DNA of 64,000 bases. It comes from Diphasiastrum complanatum. Taxonomy: Eukaryota > Streptophyta > Lycopodiopsida > Lycopodiales > Lycopodiaceae. Position numbers and translations under genes: made by a program. This document shows positions 11,286 through 20,994 of the stretch, one piece after another. Position 1 is the first letter of the stretch. The number at the start of each line of letters is the position of its first letter. The stretch spans positions 4,320,114 through 4,384,113 of the forward strand of contig CM055103.1 of NCBI GenBank assembly GCA_029204225.1, given 5' to 3'. A model generated the notes under the pieces. It saw only the letters and a list, made by a program, of their open reading frames with translations. It did not search any database and was not told the origin of the DNA.

Positions 11286-12487
11286 TTAAGGGAAAGCCTT
11301 TAGGCCTTCCTCGTTCCAATACGGATCCATTGTGAGTTTGTAAATTGGTTGGGCTAACTCCGCAAAATCTAGAATGAAGATCCTATAATAGTTAGCATGA
11401 CTCATGAAGATGTAGACTTTGCAGATCATCCCCGATGGTGGTAGATCAACAATGACCCTGATCTTTGATTGGTCTGTGGCAATCCCGTGTCTTGACAATG
11501 GCTAAGAATTAAGCCATGTGTAATCCAAAATTGACATTTTTCTGGATTCAAGGAGATCTAAAAATTGCGACATTTTTGTAGCACCTTCTCCAAATTGGAT
11601 AAGTGTTCTGAGTATGGTCCATGCACGCACAGATCGTCAAAGAAAATTTTCAAACATTTTTGCAAATACTCTTTGAATGCCGCCTGCATGACACGCTGGA
11701 AAGTGCTTGGGGCATTGCAAAGTCTGAATGACATCAACTTATAGGCATAGGTTTCCCATTCTGTGGCAAATGTTGTCTTATGCTGGTCTTGGGGTGCTAT
11801 CTTCACCTAGTTGTAACTGCTGAAGCCGTCTAAAAAACTGTAGGCTTCGGCCCCAGCTACTCTATCAAGGACACTTCTCGTAAAGGATAAAAAAAAATGA
11901 TTCTTTTTTGTGACTGCATTTAGTGTCTTCAGATTCACACAGATTCGCATTTTGCTGTTGGGTACTATAACTATCGGCGATACCCATTCCGTGTGCTCGA
12001 TTTCATAAATAAAATCTGCATCCAACAACTTCTGCAACTCCTGTTTGATCAACTCCATATAGTTCGGGTTGCAACGGTAGTAATGACTCACTTTGGGGAC
12101 TACTCCATCCACCAAGAGTATGGTGTGTTGGACTATTGTTGATGGAATGCCCTTCAGATCACTGTAACTCCAGGCAAAACAGTCTTTATACTCCACCAAC
12201 AATGATCGCAGTCTCTTGAACTGTGTGGGTGTTAACTGCTCTCCCACATACACTATCTTTTCTTTTTCACCTGGATCGGCAAGGTTCATCGGCTGTGTTC
12301 GCGCAGGTCCCTTGAAGACTTGTTCCGCTGGTGCCTGACTTTGATCAGGTTCTCTATGGGCTTGCGACATCATGATCACCACATCGTCCAAGGTATAAAT
12401 CTTGAAGGTTTCAGGCATCTCGTGTCGAGATTTCTCCTTCAACATATTGATCTTAGCCCAAATAGTCATCTTTTGGTTCTCTGTCAT
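11286..12487 (-). pseudogene. Gypsy reverse transcriptase (degenerate)
   Basis: Three consecutive minus-strand segments (12487-11807, 11806-11558, 11498-11286) form one Ty3/Gypsy RT. They contain CFAWSYSDLKGIP, EIEHTEWVSPIVIVP, MRICVNLKTLN, AYSFLDGFSSYN, then VKIAPQDQHKTTF, FRLCNAPSTFQ and FFDDLCVHG (the catalytic DD), and finally a thumb/connection segment ending AQPIYKLT. An in-frame TAG at 11807-11809 replaces the usual Gln of NQVKIAP, and further breaks separate the pieces. No intact protease was found upstream. The closely similar but separate RT scrap at 20046-20790 belongs to the same lineage. Confidence 0.9.
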
Positions 12488-12550
12488 CTGAGTAGAGGAT
12501 TATGTTGTATCTGAGTCCATCTTTATTGACTTCAAGGAATCCAACACTTT

Positions 12551-13203
12551 TGTGAAAATTGTCAACATTTCCTAGCTAGTTTGAGGCCTAAATTGGCAAT
12601 TTTTGTCCATAGTTTTGGATCTAACCTTTCACACGTGTGAAAGAGACCTAGATACTTTTATTTTAGTATATATTTCATATTGAAGAAGTCCCAAACTTCA
12701 GGACCTTCAAAATGACACCAAAATCATGTTATTTGGACATATAGGCCAAAATTGACTATTTTAGGCTACTGGTGCCCTAAGATTGGGCCCTAGTTCTAGA
12801 GAGAGGAGAGAGAGTCATCTTTCTCACCTATATTAGGCTGAAACTCATGGAGAACAGGTTAGAGAAACTTTTTGTATTGTTGAGAGAGATCAATAGATCA
12901 TTGTCACAGTTTCTTCCTCCATTGAGAGCATTGCTTTGTGTATTGTCTTCAAGCTTTTGTGTATGATCTTAAGAGGTTTCCAAAAGTGGTAGGCTGCTAT
13001 TGTAGGGCTGGTATGTTGTTGTTTTTGTCTACCATCAGTATCTTTCATAAGTTTCTTTTGTCTCTTGAATGCTTTGTCAAGTTTATGTGTATCAAAGGTA
13101 GCATTAGGATGCTTTGCCATTTCTAGCTTTTGTAGCTTGTTGTGCAAAGATCTTAGCCATAACATTTGGGATCTTAGATCCATCCAAGATCCACTTTTTT
13201 CAC
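12551..13203 (+). mobile_element. 5' LTR of Copia element 1
   Basis: About 650 bp. The right edge is fixed by the primer-binding site immediately after it (13205). The left edge is placed at TGTGAAAATTGTCAAC, which resembles the TGTGAAAG... start of the LTRs at 26995 and 51580. It contains the 16-bp palindrome TTTCACACGTGTGAAA at 12627-12642. The LTR directly abuts the start region of the minus-strand Gypsy pol. Confidence 0.65.
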
Positions 13204-13204
13204 A

Positions 13205-13216
13205 TGGTATCAGAGC
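13205..13216 (+). other. Primer-binding site, initiator tRNA-Met type
   Basis: TGGTATCAGAGC, followed by T, is the classic plant Copia primer-binding site complementary to the 3' end of initiator tRNA-Met. It marks the start of internal Copia 1 sequence. Confidence 0.9.
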
Positions 13217-14337
13217 TGGTTGGCCACTATTTATAGTAGGGTTTTCATTTATGGTGATATTGGATGTTTGATCAAGTTCTAGCATGATTATGCATTGCAT
13301 TGTTGATCAAATCTTACTAACCTTTGTTTTTTGAGTTGAACTTGTAAATCAAAAGCGTATTTTAGGTCTATTGAAAATCAGAGGCTGAGAAGAAGCTATT
13401 TTGGATCAGATCATAACACCTAATCGTTTGTTGATTGTGATGCTTGTGCATATTCAATACTAACAATGTTCTGTTCAATCTATTGTTGACAATCTCCACT
13501 TATGTGGATAAACACTCTCCTTTGTGGATGAACACTCTCCTTAAGTGGATGAAAAATACTCTTTGAGTGATTTTGTATTTCTCCAAAAGGCTGAGCAAAG
13601 CTCCTACTTGGATGAAAGATCCCCTTTTGGTGAACAGATTGTCAACAATCTTTTGCATAAATTTGGTGTACTTTGTTGAGCATGTAAGTAACTTTCCTTA
13701 TGTAATTTGATTGGAGCATTGCTGGAAGGTTTTAACCATTATGCAAATGTGTTTTCAGGTTCTTAACAGGTTGAGGAACATTCTCATGTGAAGTGAACTT
13801 AGATCTGCATCTAAACACCAAGATTTGACAAGCTAGTGAAGCTAGTCTTGCGATTCACTAAGTGTGCTCTTTATTTCACCTCTAAAGCTTGTACCTATCA
13901 CTTGTTGGAGTTTATAAACTTTTAGAATTGTGGTTTACATGTGGTTTTACATATTGAATCAATATCTTAGTGTGTTGATCATATGTTGATCAAGTTTGTT
14001 CAATTCTAGGTATTCTTGCAGCCTAGTCTTTTGTATTTTCTAAGAATGCAAGTAACTATTCACACCATAACTTGATCTGGTCACTTCTTGGGAAGTTTGA
14101 GAGCTTAAGAAAGAGTGTTTTCAGGTTGGTTTGAGTTTGTAATCCATTCTTAGTGTGTGCAAAGTGTTGCATGTATTTTCAATCTTCCTTTCTATGCTTG
14201 GAAACCAGCCAAGTTCAAGATAGAAGTGTTTTAGGGTCCTAGATCTTCTGAGATTTTCTTATCCATCATTTTTTGAGAGGAAAGTGAGTGCTAGGTGTAT
14301 TAGGACAGAGCCTAAAAGTTGAAGAATCATTATATTC
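13217..14337 (+). other. Copia 1 untranslated leader with a short tandem repeat
   Basis: Gene-free leader of about 1.1 kb between the primer-binding site and the gag start. At 13497-13560 a unit of about 21 bases (GTGGATGAACACTCTCCTT) is present about three times with changes. Otherwise only AT-rich sequence. Confidence 0.7.
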
Positions 14338-14613
14338 ATGGCTTCCAATGGTGGGATCATGTTAGAAACTAATGATAGGTTGAGTTCATCAAACTACTCT
14401 ACCTGGAAAGTGAGGATGGAGTCCTTACTTGAGTTGAACGAACTCATGGACATAGTTGCAGGAACTGAAGAGAGACCACCCACAGTTCAAGAGCAACAAA
14501 GGTTTGATAAGAAGGCTAAAAGGACTCTTCATATCATTAAAATGAATGTTACCAATGAGCTTCTCAAGAAAGTTGGTAAAGTCAAAGTGCAAGTGGGGCA
14601 TGGAATGCCTTGA
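14338..14613 (+). pseudogene. Copia 1 gag, N-terminal part
   Basis: Starts MASNGG and contains the plant Copia gag opening (LSSSNYSTWKVRMESLLE, with the conserved Trp), then an Ala/Lys-rich helix region. It is cut by a frameshift near 14580, after which the gag continues in another frame (ALKKLFESKSTS). Belongs to the same polyprotein as 14610-16965. Confidence 0.88.
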
Positions 14614-15617
14614 AGAAGCTCTTTGAATCAAAGTCCACATCTAGGGTATTGACCCTAAGGAGGAAAATATTTTCTAGTAGACAAAGAGAGGGAGAAAGTG
14701 CTCATGCATTTGTCTTGAGGGTTAAGTCCTTAAGTGATGATCTAGCATGCATTGATGAAAGCATAAAAGATGGTGAAATAGTCCAAGTTATGTTGAATGG
14801 TTTGCTAGATGAGCATGCTAACCTTGTGCATATTTTTGTCATTCAAAGAGTCTTGCCAAGTGTGGTTGACTTTCAAGAAATCTTATTGACTGAAGAACAT
14901 AGGTTGCAATCAAAGCTTGATGGTGCATCCTTGCAAGGCGGAGGTGAAGAGGCTTTTTTCACAAAAGACAAAGGCAAAGGCAAAGGCAAAGGGAAATGGT
15001 CCAACAGTGGTAACTTGGATCATGATGATCATTTTTCCTCCTCCTCTTCTACTTCTTTTAGAAAGAAAGATAAGTCAAAGTTCAAGTGCTTTTATTGTGG
15101 GATAAAAGGTCATTTTGCTAATGAATGTCATAAGAAGAAAAGAGAGCAAGGTGAGAGGCAAGGTGAGAGGCAAGGAAATCTAGCAATAGATGAAGAAGTG
15201 GATAGCATTTATGAATCTCTTGTTATGACTTCAAGTTTACTTGCACATATAGATGGGAATGATCCTTGGTGGATTGATAATGGAGCCTCATCTCACATGA
15301 CAAGACATAAGGAATATTTTTCATCCTTATTGTCTTATGAGAGAGAGAGCAACATCATCTATACTGCAAATGATGGTCAATGTGACATCAAAGGCATAGG
15401 CACAATTCCTATTTCTCTTTCAACAAATAGGAAAGCTAATCTTGAAAATGTATTGTACATTCCTTCAATCACTAAGAACTTGCTTAGTGTTAGTCAAATG
15501 ATTGACAAGGGGCTTGATGTTGAGTTCATTGGAGATGCTTGTTTGATAAGTAAGTGTGGATCCTTGATTTCTAAAGGAAGAAGGCATGGTAAAATTTTCA
15601 AACTAGATGCATTGTGA
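14610..15617 (+). pseudogene. Copia 1 gag C-terminal part and protease
   Basis: 335 open codons. They contain the gag domain (LFESKSTSRVLTLRRKIFS, VMLNGLLDEH), a Lys/Gly-rich linker with repeated KGKGKG, and the nucleocapsid zinc knuckle CFYCGIKGHFANEC (CX2CX4HX4C). The aspartic protease site is WWIDNGASSHMT, where the usual DSGA reads DNGA, followed by YTANDGQCDIKG and LLSVSQM. The DNGA form is also present in Copia 5, so it may be tolerated. A stop at 15615 separates it from the integrase. Confidence 0.92.
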
Positions 15618-15652
15618 TCTCTAAGAATGAACGATGTATGGCTAGGTAACAA

Positions 15653-16965
15653 TTGACAAACCAAGAAATTTGGCATAAGAGGTTGGGCCATCCCAACTTC
15701 AAATCTTTCGAGGTAATGGCAAAGAAAGAGCATGTTCTTGGTTTCCCTAAAAGTCTTGTTGCAAATAATACATTTTGGGAACATTGCGCCTTGTCCAAAT
15801 CTCATAGACTTGCTTATACTAGATCTACTTCTAGATCTAAAGAAGCTTTTCAACTTGTGCATTCGGATCTTCATTCTTTTAGTACAACTAGCAATGGTGG
15901 GGCAAAAATGTATGCAACTTTTATTGATGACTTTAGTAGGTATACTTGGGTCTATCTTCTTAAAACCAAGGATGAAGTGTTTGCTGCATTTGTCAAGTTT
16001 AAGAATGAAGTAGAAAATCAATTTAATGCAAAGATCAAATGCTTGAGATCAGATAATGGAGGGGAATACACTTCAAATAAGCTCAAAGATTTTTGCATAG
16101 CACATGGAATTAAGAGAGAGTACTCTAGTATTAGGACTCCACAACAGAATGGAGTGGCAGAAAGGAAGAATAGAACCCTTTGTGAATGTGCCAAGGCAAT
16201 GAGACTACATGCTAATCTTGTTAAGTCCTATTGGGAGGAAGCTTTAGCATGTGCTAACTATCTTTGTAACAGGAGGACAAGTGCTTCTTTGAATGGTAAG
16301 ACTCCCTTTGAGGTCCTCTATGGTAGGAGGCCGAGTGTCAAGCATTGTAGTATCTTTGATTGTACTTGTTTTGTCAACATCACTCTTGATGATAGAACTA
16401 AAGAAGATCCTTCATCAAAGAAGGGTGTGTTTGTTGGCTATAGTGAAGTAAGCAAGGCTTACAAAGTGTACATTCCTTCTGCAAATAAAGTTGTCATAAG
16501 TAGGGAGGTCATCTTTCATGAAGAGAATGTTTCCAATGTTGTCAATGTTGATGATGTGCCTAATAATCATCATGATGTGCAAGATGTCTTGGATGAAGGT
16601 GGAGATGCCACTCCAAAGCAACCTTCAAGGAGGACTCAAAGGCAAAGGACTAAGCCATCAAGGCTAACCTATGATGAAAAAGGACAGCAAGTGGTGGAGA
16701 ACTCTAACTTTGCTTTTCTTGCCTCTTTTGATGAACCAACTTGTGTAGGTGAAGCAATTCAAAAGGAGGAATGGATCCAAGCCATGGATCATGAGCATCA
16801 AGCACTCATCAAGAACAACACTTGGAGGTTGGCGGAACTTCCAAAAGGAAAGAAGGCAATTGGGTGTAAGTGGATCTTCAAAATCAAGACAAAAGAAGAT
16901 GGATCAACAAAAGGTACAAGGCAAGATTGGTGGCAGACGGGTATGCTCAAGAGTATGGCATTGAC
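15653..16965 (+). pseudogene. Copia 1 integrase and start of reverse transcriptase (truncated)
   Basis: GAG-pre-integrase (IWHKRLGHPNFKS), then the integrase core with FIDDFSRYTWVY, LRSDNGGEYTS and TPQQNGVAERKNRT (the D, D and E blocks). The GKTPFEVLYGRRPS block and the start of RT (KKAIGCKWIFKIK) follow. The second Cys pair of the zinc-binding site is disturbed (NNTFWEHCALSKSH). A frameshift lies near 16910. At about 16965, after GYAQEYGID in the corrected frame, Copia sequence stops and gag-like sequence of another element follows. RT core, RNase H and 3' LTR are absent. Confidence 0.92.
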
Positions 16966-17165
16966 TCCTCCAAAACTCTTTCAACCACTCTCATCTCCAA
17001 ACCCCCCACCACCCGCAGTGGTACCACCTGAACATATCGAGTGACACCCCAAAATCCAAGTCGAGAAATGCTAGAATCTATGGAGTTTAAGACAAAGTAT
17101 CCTAAAGACAAAGAGCGTGGTGGGTTTACCTTGCCCGATCTCAAGCTATGCCACACCCATAAAGC
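16966..17165 (+). pseudogene. Gag-like fragment with EFxxKYP...RGGxxLPDL motif
   Basis: One frame reads EFKTKYPKDKERGGFTLPDL followed by a KLCHTHKAK segment. It matches, position by position, the C-terminal part of the ORF at 47908-48885 (EFAKKYPTTKERGGYILPDL, THKEA). Homology extends upstream across SKPPTTRSGTT against SKAPTIRHRTT, with one stop. It is sandwiched between truncated Copia 1 and a Gypsy integrase, so it is a scrap left by nested insertion or recombination. Confidence 0.65.
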
Positions 17166-18398
17166 GAAAGTGCAAGTCTTTACAGGATCAGATTTATCTT
17201 GATCATTTTAATAAACAACAGAAAACTATTTTTCTTTCAAAAGTAGGACCTTATACAATTATAAATAAAATATTGTATAAAGTAAGAGCCGATGATAATC
17301 TTCGTCGTTGTGTAGAACCCACCGAGATGACCACAATAATAAGTGCATTAAGTGAGGAAGATTTAGGGGGCCACTAAGCTCTTAAAAATACTGCAAGAAA
17401 GATCCTTAATGCTAAGTATTGGTGGCCTACTGCCTATAGAGATGTCAAACTATTCATTCAAAAATGTGATGCATGCCAGAGGATGGGGAAACCTAGCTTT
17501 GCGACACATTAGCCACTTACACCGATTATTCCCTTAGCACCTTTTGAGAAGTGGGGGATAGACTTTGTAGGGCCTATCAAATCGACCACTCGTAAAACCC
17601 GTCGACGTTACGTTCTTGTTGCAACGGACTATGCTACCAAAATGGTAGAGGCTGAAGCCACAGTTAAAAACGATGCTCAGGCTGTAGCAAAGTTTTTATT
17701 CCAAAAACATTATCACACGATACGGATATACCTTAGAACTCGTTAGCGATAGGGGAACCCACTTCCTTAAAACTATTGAGGATATGTTATCATATTTTTC
17801 CATTACACATCGTCAAACCACTCCATATAATCCTAAAGCGAATGGACTTACTGCGCGAGCAAATGGAATTTTGTGCAAAATTCTGAATAAAGTGACAAAA
17901 GCACATTCTTCTTATTGGGATCAAAAGTTATCATCTGTTTTATGGGCATATAGAACTGCCGAGAAGATCACAACTAGGCAGACTCCATATTATCTTGTGT
18001 ATGGAATGAATCCCATACTATGAATAGAATTCGAAGTCCCGACATTCCACATTAGCAATGAGGAACAAATGGATGAACATGATAGTCTCCGGGAGCGAAT
18101 GATGGCTTTGACGCAACTGGAAGAGGATTGTTGTCTTTCATTAATCGAGATTGAATGAGTGCAGGATAAAAGAAAAGAAATTTTTGATCAATCTATTAAA
18201 AAGATAAAAATTAAACGAGGAGACTACATGCTTCTATATGATAATAGACACATGTTGTTTCCTGAGAAATTACATACTAGATGGATGGGACCTTACAAAG
18301 TCATAGAAGTTTTTAACAATGGATCGCTACAGTTAGTCGAGGGACATTTACTTGATACTCGAGTATATGGATCAAGAGTGAAGCGCTACTATGACTAA
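17166..18398 (+). pseudogene. Gypsy integrase, isolated fragment
   Basis: Plus-strand integrase: a segment before the zinc-binding site (LYKVRADDNLRRCV), then KYWWPTAYRDVKLFIQKCDA with CQRMGKPS, then the core IDFVGPI and VLVATDYATKMVEA. A frameshifted second-D region follows (17740-17780), then TPYNPKANGLTARANGILCK, WAYRTAEKITTRQTPYYLVYG and the C-terminal domain RGDYMLLYDNR, RWMGPYKVIEVFNNGSLQLV, ending GSRVKRYYD. The stops after LGGH (17377), ATH (about 17512) and NPIL (18023), plus frameshifts near 17720, show decay. No RT is attached. Sequence differs from the integrase at 9700-10838, so it is a second Gypsy lineage. Confidence 0.88.
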
Positions 18399-18399
18399 T

Positions 18400-19140
18400 T
18401 TTCGATGATATGACGGAGTTCAGTTTTTTGCAAAAAAAAATACGAAATTTGCGATATTGTTCACATTTCATCAACTCGGTATTTCCAGTTTTGAAACCGC
18501 GAAAAATCCAACACTTTCATTCCATCCTTTACCTTCGAAAAATTTGCAAAAAATCGTCACTTTTCGCTAATACGTAGAACATTCATTTACCATGTCTATT
18601 TGTTTCCACCATATTTCAGCATATGAAAAATTTGCGAAAAACCCGACACCTTCGCTTCATCAATAAGTCACTATTTTGCAAAAAATGCAACACTATTCTG
18701 GAATATGCTATGTTAGTAGATCCACCATTTTTGAAAAGCGAAAATTGTGACACTTGAACCTTCGCAGTTTTCTGTATTTTCTTTTGGCACGACTGAATTC
18801 ATTTGCCATTCATATTTGTCATCTTTATTTTTGCGAAAATGTCGACACTTTAGCCTTCGCAAATTTCACTTATACATTTCAACGAAAAAGACGACAATCT
18901 TCGTCGCCAATATCATATACATTGTTTCATAGATTGTGTTTAATATTTATTTTTGCAGTTCAATACTCATGAATATCGAGCTGAACTTTGGCAAGCTAAG
19001 AGAAGCATTTGTGTATTTTTATTTTTATTTTTTTAGGACTAGATACTTTATTTTTTAGTCTGTACCTTCAAAATGAGGACACACTTTCATTAAGTATCAG
19101 TCTAATCCACCGAAATATCATTAATATGCCAAACAGTTCA
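18400..19140 (+). repeat. 3' untranslated region with iterated GCGAAAA...CGACAC...TTCGC words
   Basis: After the Gypsy integrase stop, about seven loosely spaced copies of a word pair occur between 18480 and 18900. The first part is G(C)GAAAAAT/TTTGCAAAAAA, followed 5-8 bases later by CGACAC or CAACAC and often by TTCGC. An example is GCGAAAAACCCGACACCTTC. Copies are spaced about 50-70 bases. No ORF is supported. From 18960 to 19140 there is plain AT-rich sequence. Confidence 0.6.
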
Positions 19141-19154
19141 AATATTTCTATCTT

Positions 19155-19663
19155 TTCATTTAGGATTTAGGATTTAGAATTTAGTGTAAGGGATCTAGGG
19201 AAAAGGGTTTAGGAGAAGGGGTAAGGAGTTTAGGACTTAGGACTTAGGATTTAGGGTTTAGGGTAAGGGATCTAGGTAAGGAAATTATGGATCTAGCACT
19301 TGGGATTTATAGTAGGGAGTTTAGGGCAGGTTTAGAGTTTATGGTATAGGATTTAGGGTAGAGGTTAGGGCTTAGGACTTAGGCTATATAACTTAAGGCT
19401 TCTTATTTAAAATTTAGGATAGGGATCTAGGAAATGGATTTAGGATAAGGGGCAAGGAGTTCAGGGCTTAGGGCTTAGGGTTCAGGATTTACGATAACGG
19501 ATCTAAAAAAGAGAATTTACGAATCTAGCACTTGGATTTGTAGTAAGGGGCTTAGAATTTAGGATTTAGGGTTCAAGGTTTAGGATTTAAGGTATAGGAT
19601 TCAGAGTTCAAGGTTTAGGGTTCAGGATTTAGGGTTTAGAGCTTAGAATTTAGGGTCCTTCTT
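19155..19663 (+). repeat. Interstitial telomere-like repeat block (degenerate TTTAGGG)
   Basis: About 500 bp made largely of TTTAGGG, TTTAGGA, TTAGGAC and GTAAGGG-type heptamers, the plant telomere unit with many substitutions. All are in one orientation, G-rich on the plus strand. A higher-order duplication of about 232 bp is visible: the sequence from AGGGATCTAGG at about 19190 recurs from 19421, including the distinctive GATCTAGCACTTGG and TTTGTAGTAAGGG segments. It lies between the Gypsy fragment and Copia element 3. Confidence 0.8.
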
Positions 19664-19741
19664 CTTCATTGTTTTTCTTTGGTGGGATGACGACCTCTAT
19701 TCCACTGTGGCCTGTGAACATCCATCATCTTTCCCATCATA

Positions 19742-19755
19742 ATGGTATTAGAGCA
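19742..19755 (+). other. Primer-binding site of Copia element 3 (variant)
   Basis: TGGTATTAGAGCAC differs from the tRNA-Met site TGGTATCAGAGC by one base. It precedes a Copia gag start by about 105 bases. No LTR is recognisable before it, because the telomere-like block ends only about 80 bases upstream. Confidence 0.65.
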
Positions 19756-19860
19756 CACAGTTTTTGGATGCACTAAGAGTCTTAAGATAAAGAACCTTAG
19801 AAGTTCATATTTCAGAGCTAGTATTTTATATCTGATTTATAATCTCTGTTCATCGATCAT

Positions 19861-20045
19861 TATGGAGGGCTCAACCTCAGAGATCCACTTGATCAAGAAG
19901 TTCAACGGAAATGATTTTCACATGTGAAAATTCAAGATGAGGATGATCCTAATCGAAAAGGAGCTATGGGGATACACGATTACAGTGTCATTAGAAAGTC
20001 CTCGACGAGAGCTTTTCAACGAGACCCAACATAACATAGACTCTG
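19861..20045 (+). pseudogene. Copia 3 gag, N-terminal part
   Basis: Starts MEGSTSEIHLIKKFNGNDFH and, after one stop (TGA in place of the conserved Trp), continues KFKMRMILIEKELWGY. This is the standard plant Copia gag opening. Copia reading is lost at about 20045, where an antisense Gypsy RT fragment begins. The gag resumes at about 21000. Confidence 0.8.
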
Positions 20046-20790
20046 AGGTCGTCCAAGTAGATTTCAAGGAACTTTCGCAAGTAATCTTTGAAGGCGAACT
20101 GCATCACTCTTTGAAATGAACTAGGTGCATTACAAAGTCCAAATGACATAACTTTATAAGCATAAGTTCCTCATTCTATTGCAAAAGCTGTTTTATGGTG
20201 ATCCGCAGGTGCGATCTTGACTTGGTTGTAACCACTACATCCATCCAAGAAACTGTAGGCTTCCGCTCCAGCAAGACGGTCCATTATACTTTCAGTAAAG
20301 GGTAACAAAAAGTGATTCTTTCTCATCACTTTGTTCAAGGCTTTGAGATTCACACAAATTCTCATCTTTCCACTCTTCTTAGGAAAAACCACAATTGGAG
20401 AAACTCATTCCGTATGTTCGATTTCATAAATAAAATCGGCTTCAAGTAATCTTTGTAGCTCTTTTTTTATAAGGTCTGTAACATTTGGATTACAATGATA
20501 AAATCTTGTGACCTTAGAAACTGCATCAGGCATATGCTCAATAACCAATATAGGTATCCCTTTTAGATCTTTGTATGTCCAAGCAAAACAATCTTGATAC
20601 TTGATCAATAACTTTCTCAATGCTTGAAATTGTTCGGGAGTAAGTTCTGCTCCAACTTGAACAACCTTTTCTGGTTCTCCTGGTTCAGCAAGATTCATTG
20701 GCTGGAGTCCTAGCTGGTCCATTGTAAATATCTTTCGTTTCTGGTTCTTTCTCTTTTGGTTCACGATGAGCTTATTTGGCTGTCTAAGTT
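20046..20790 (-). pseudogene. Gypsy reverse transcriptase fragment lodged in Copia 3
   Basis: Minus strand: LQPMNLAEPGEPEKVVQVGA, CFAWTYKDLKGIP, EIEHTE (then a stop), SPIVVFPKKSGKMRICVNLK, AYSFLDGCSGYNQVKIAPAD, FGLCNAPSSFQRVMQ and, at the very end, IYLDDLRV (catalytic DD). It stops almost exactly after the YLDD motif, where Copia gag sequence resumes to the left. It is the same Gypsy lineage as the RT at 11286-12487 but is less damaged. No RNase H, integrase or LTR is attached. Confidence 0.9.
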
Positions 20791-20994
20791 ATGGTTCTTG
20801 TAGGTATCAGATGAGCAGACGTAGAACTAATGTTGCTTTCACCTGACCCTAGATCAACGATCAAAAAATGTGCAAGAAGAATCTTGAAATAGAAATTAGT
20901 CATGTAGTTGATGGTGAGCAATTCTATTTTGTCTTGTCTTGAAGTACTCGATGGTGTATTGTGGCGATTGTGTCGATTGATTACTGTTGCATTG

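Noticed and set aside
19155-19663. A true chromosome end
   Set aside because: The heptamers are heavily degenerate, the block is only about 500 bp, and ordinary retroelement sequence lies on both sides.
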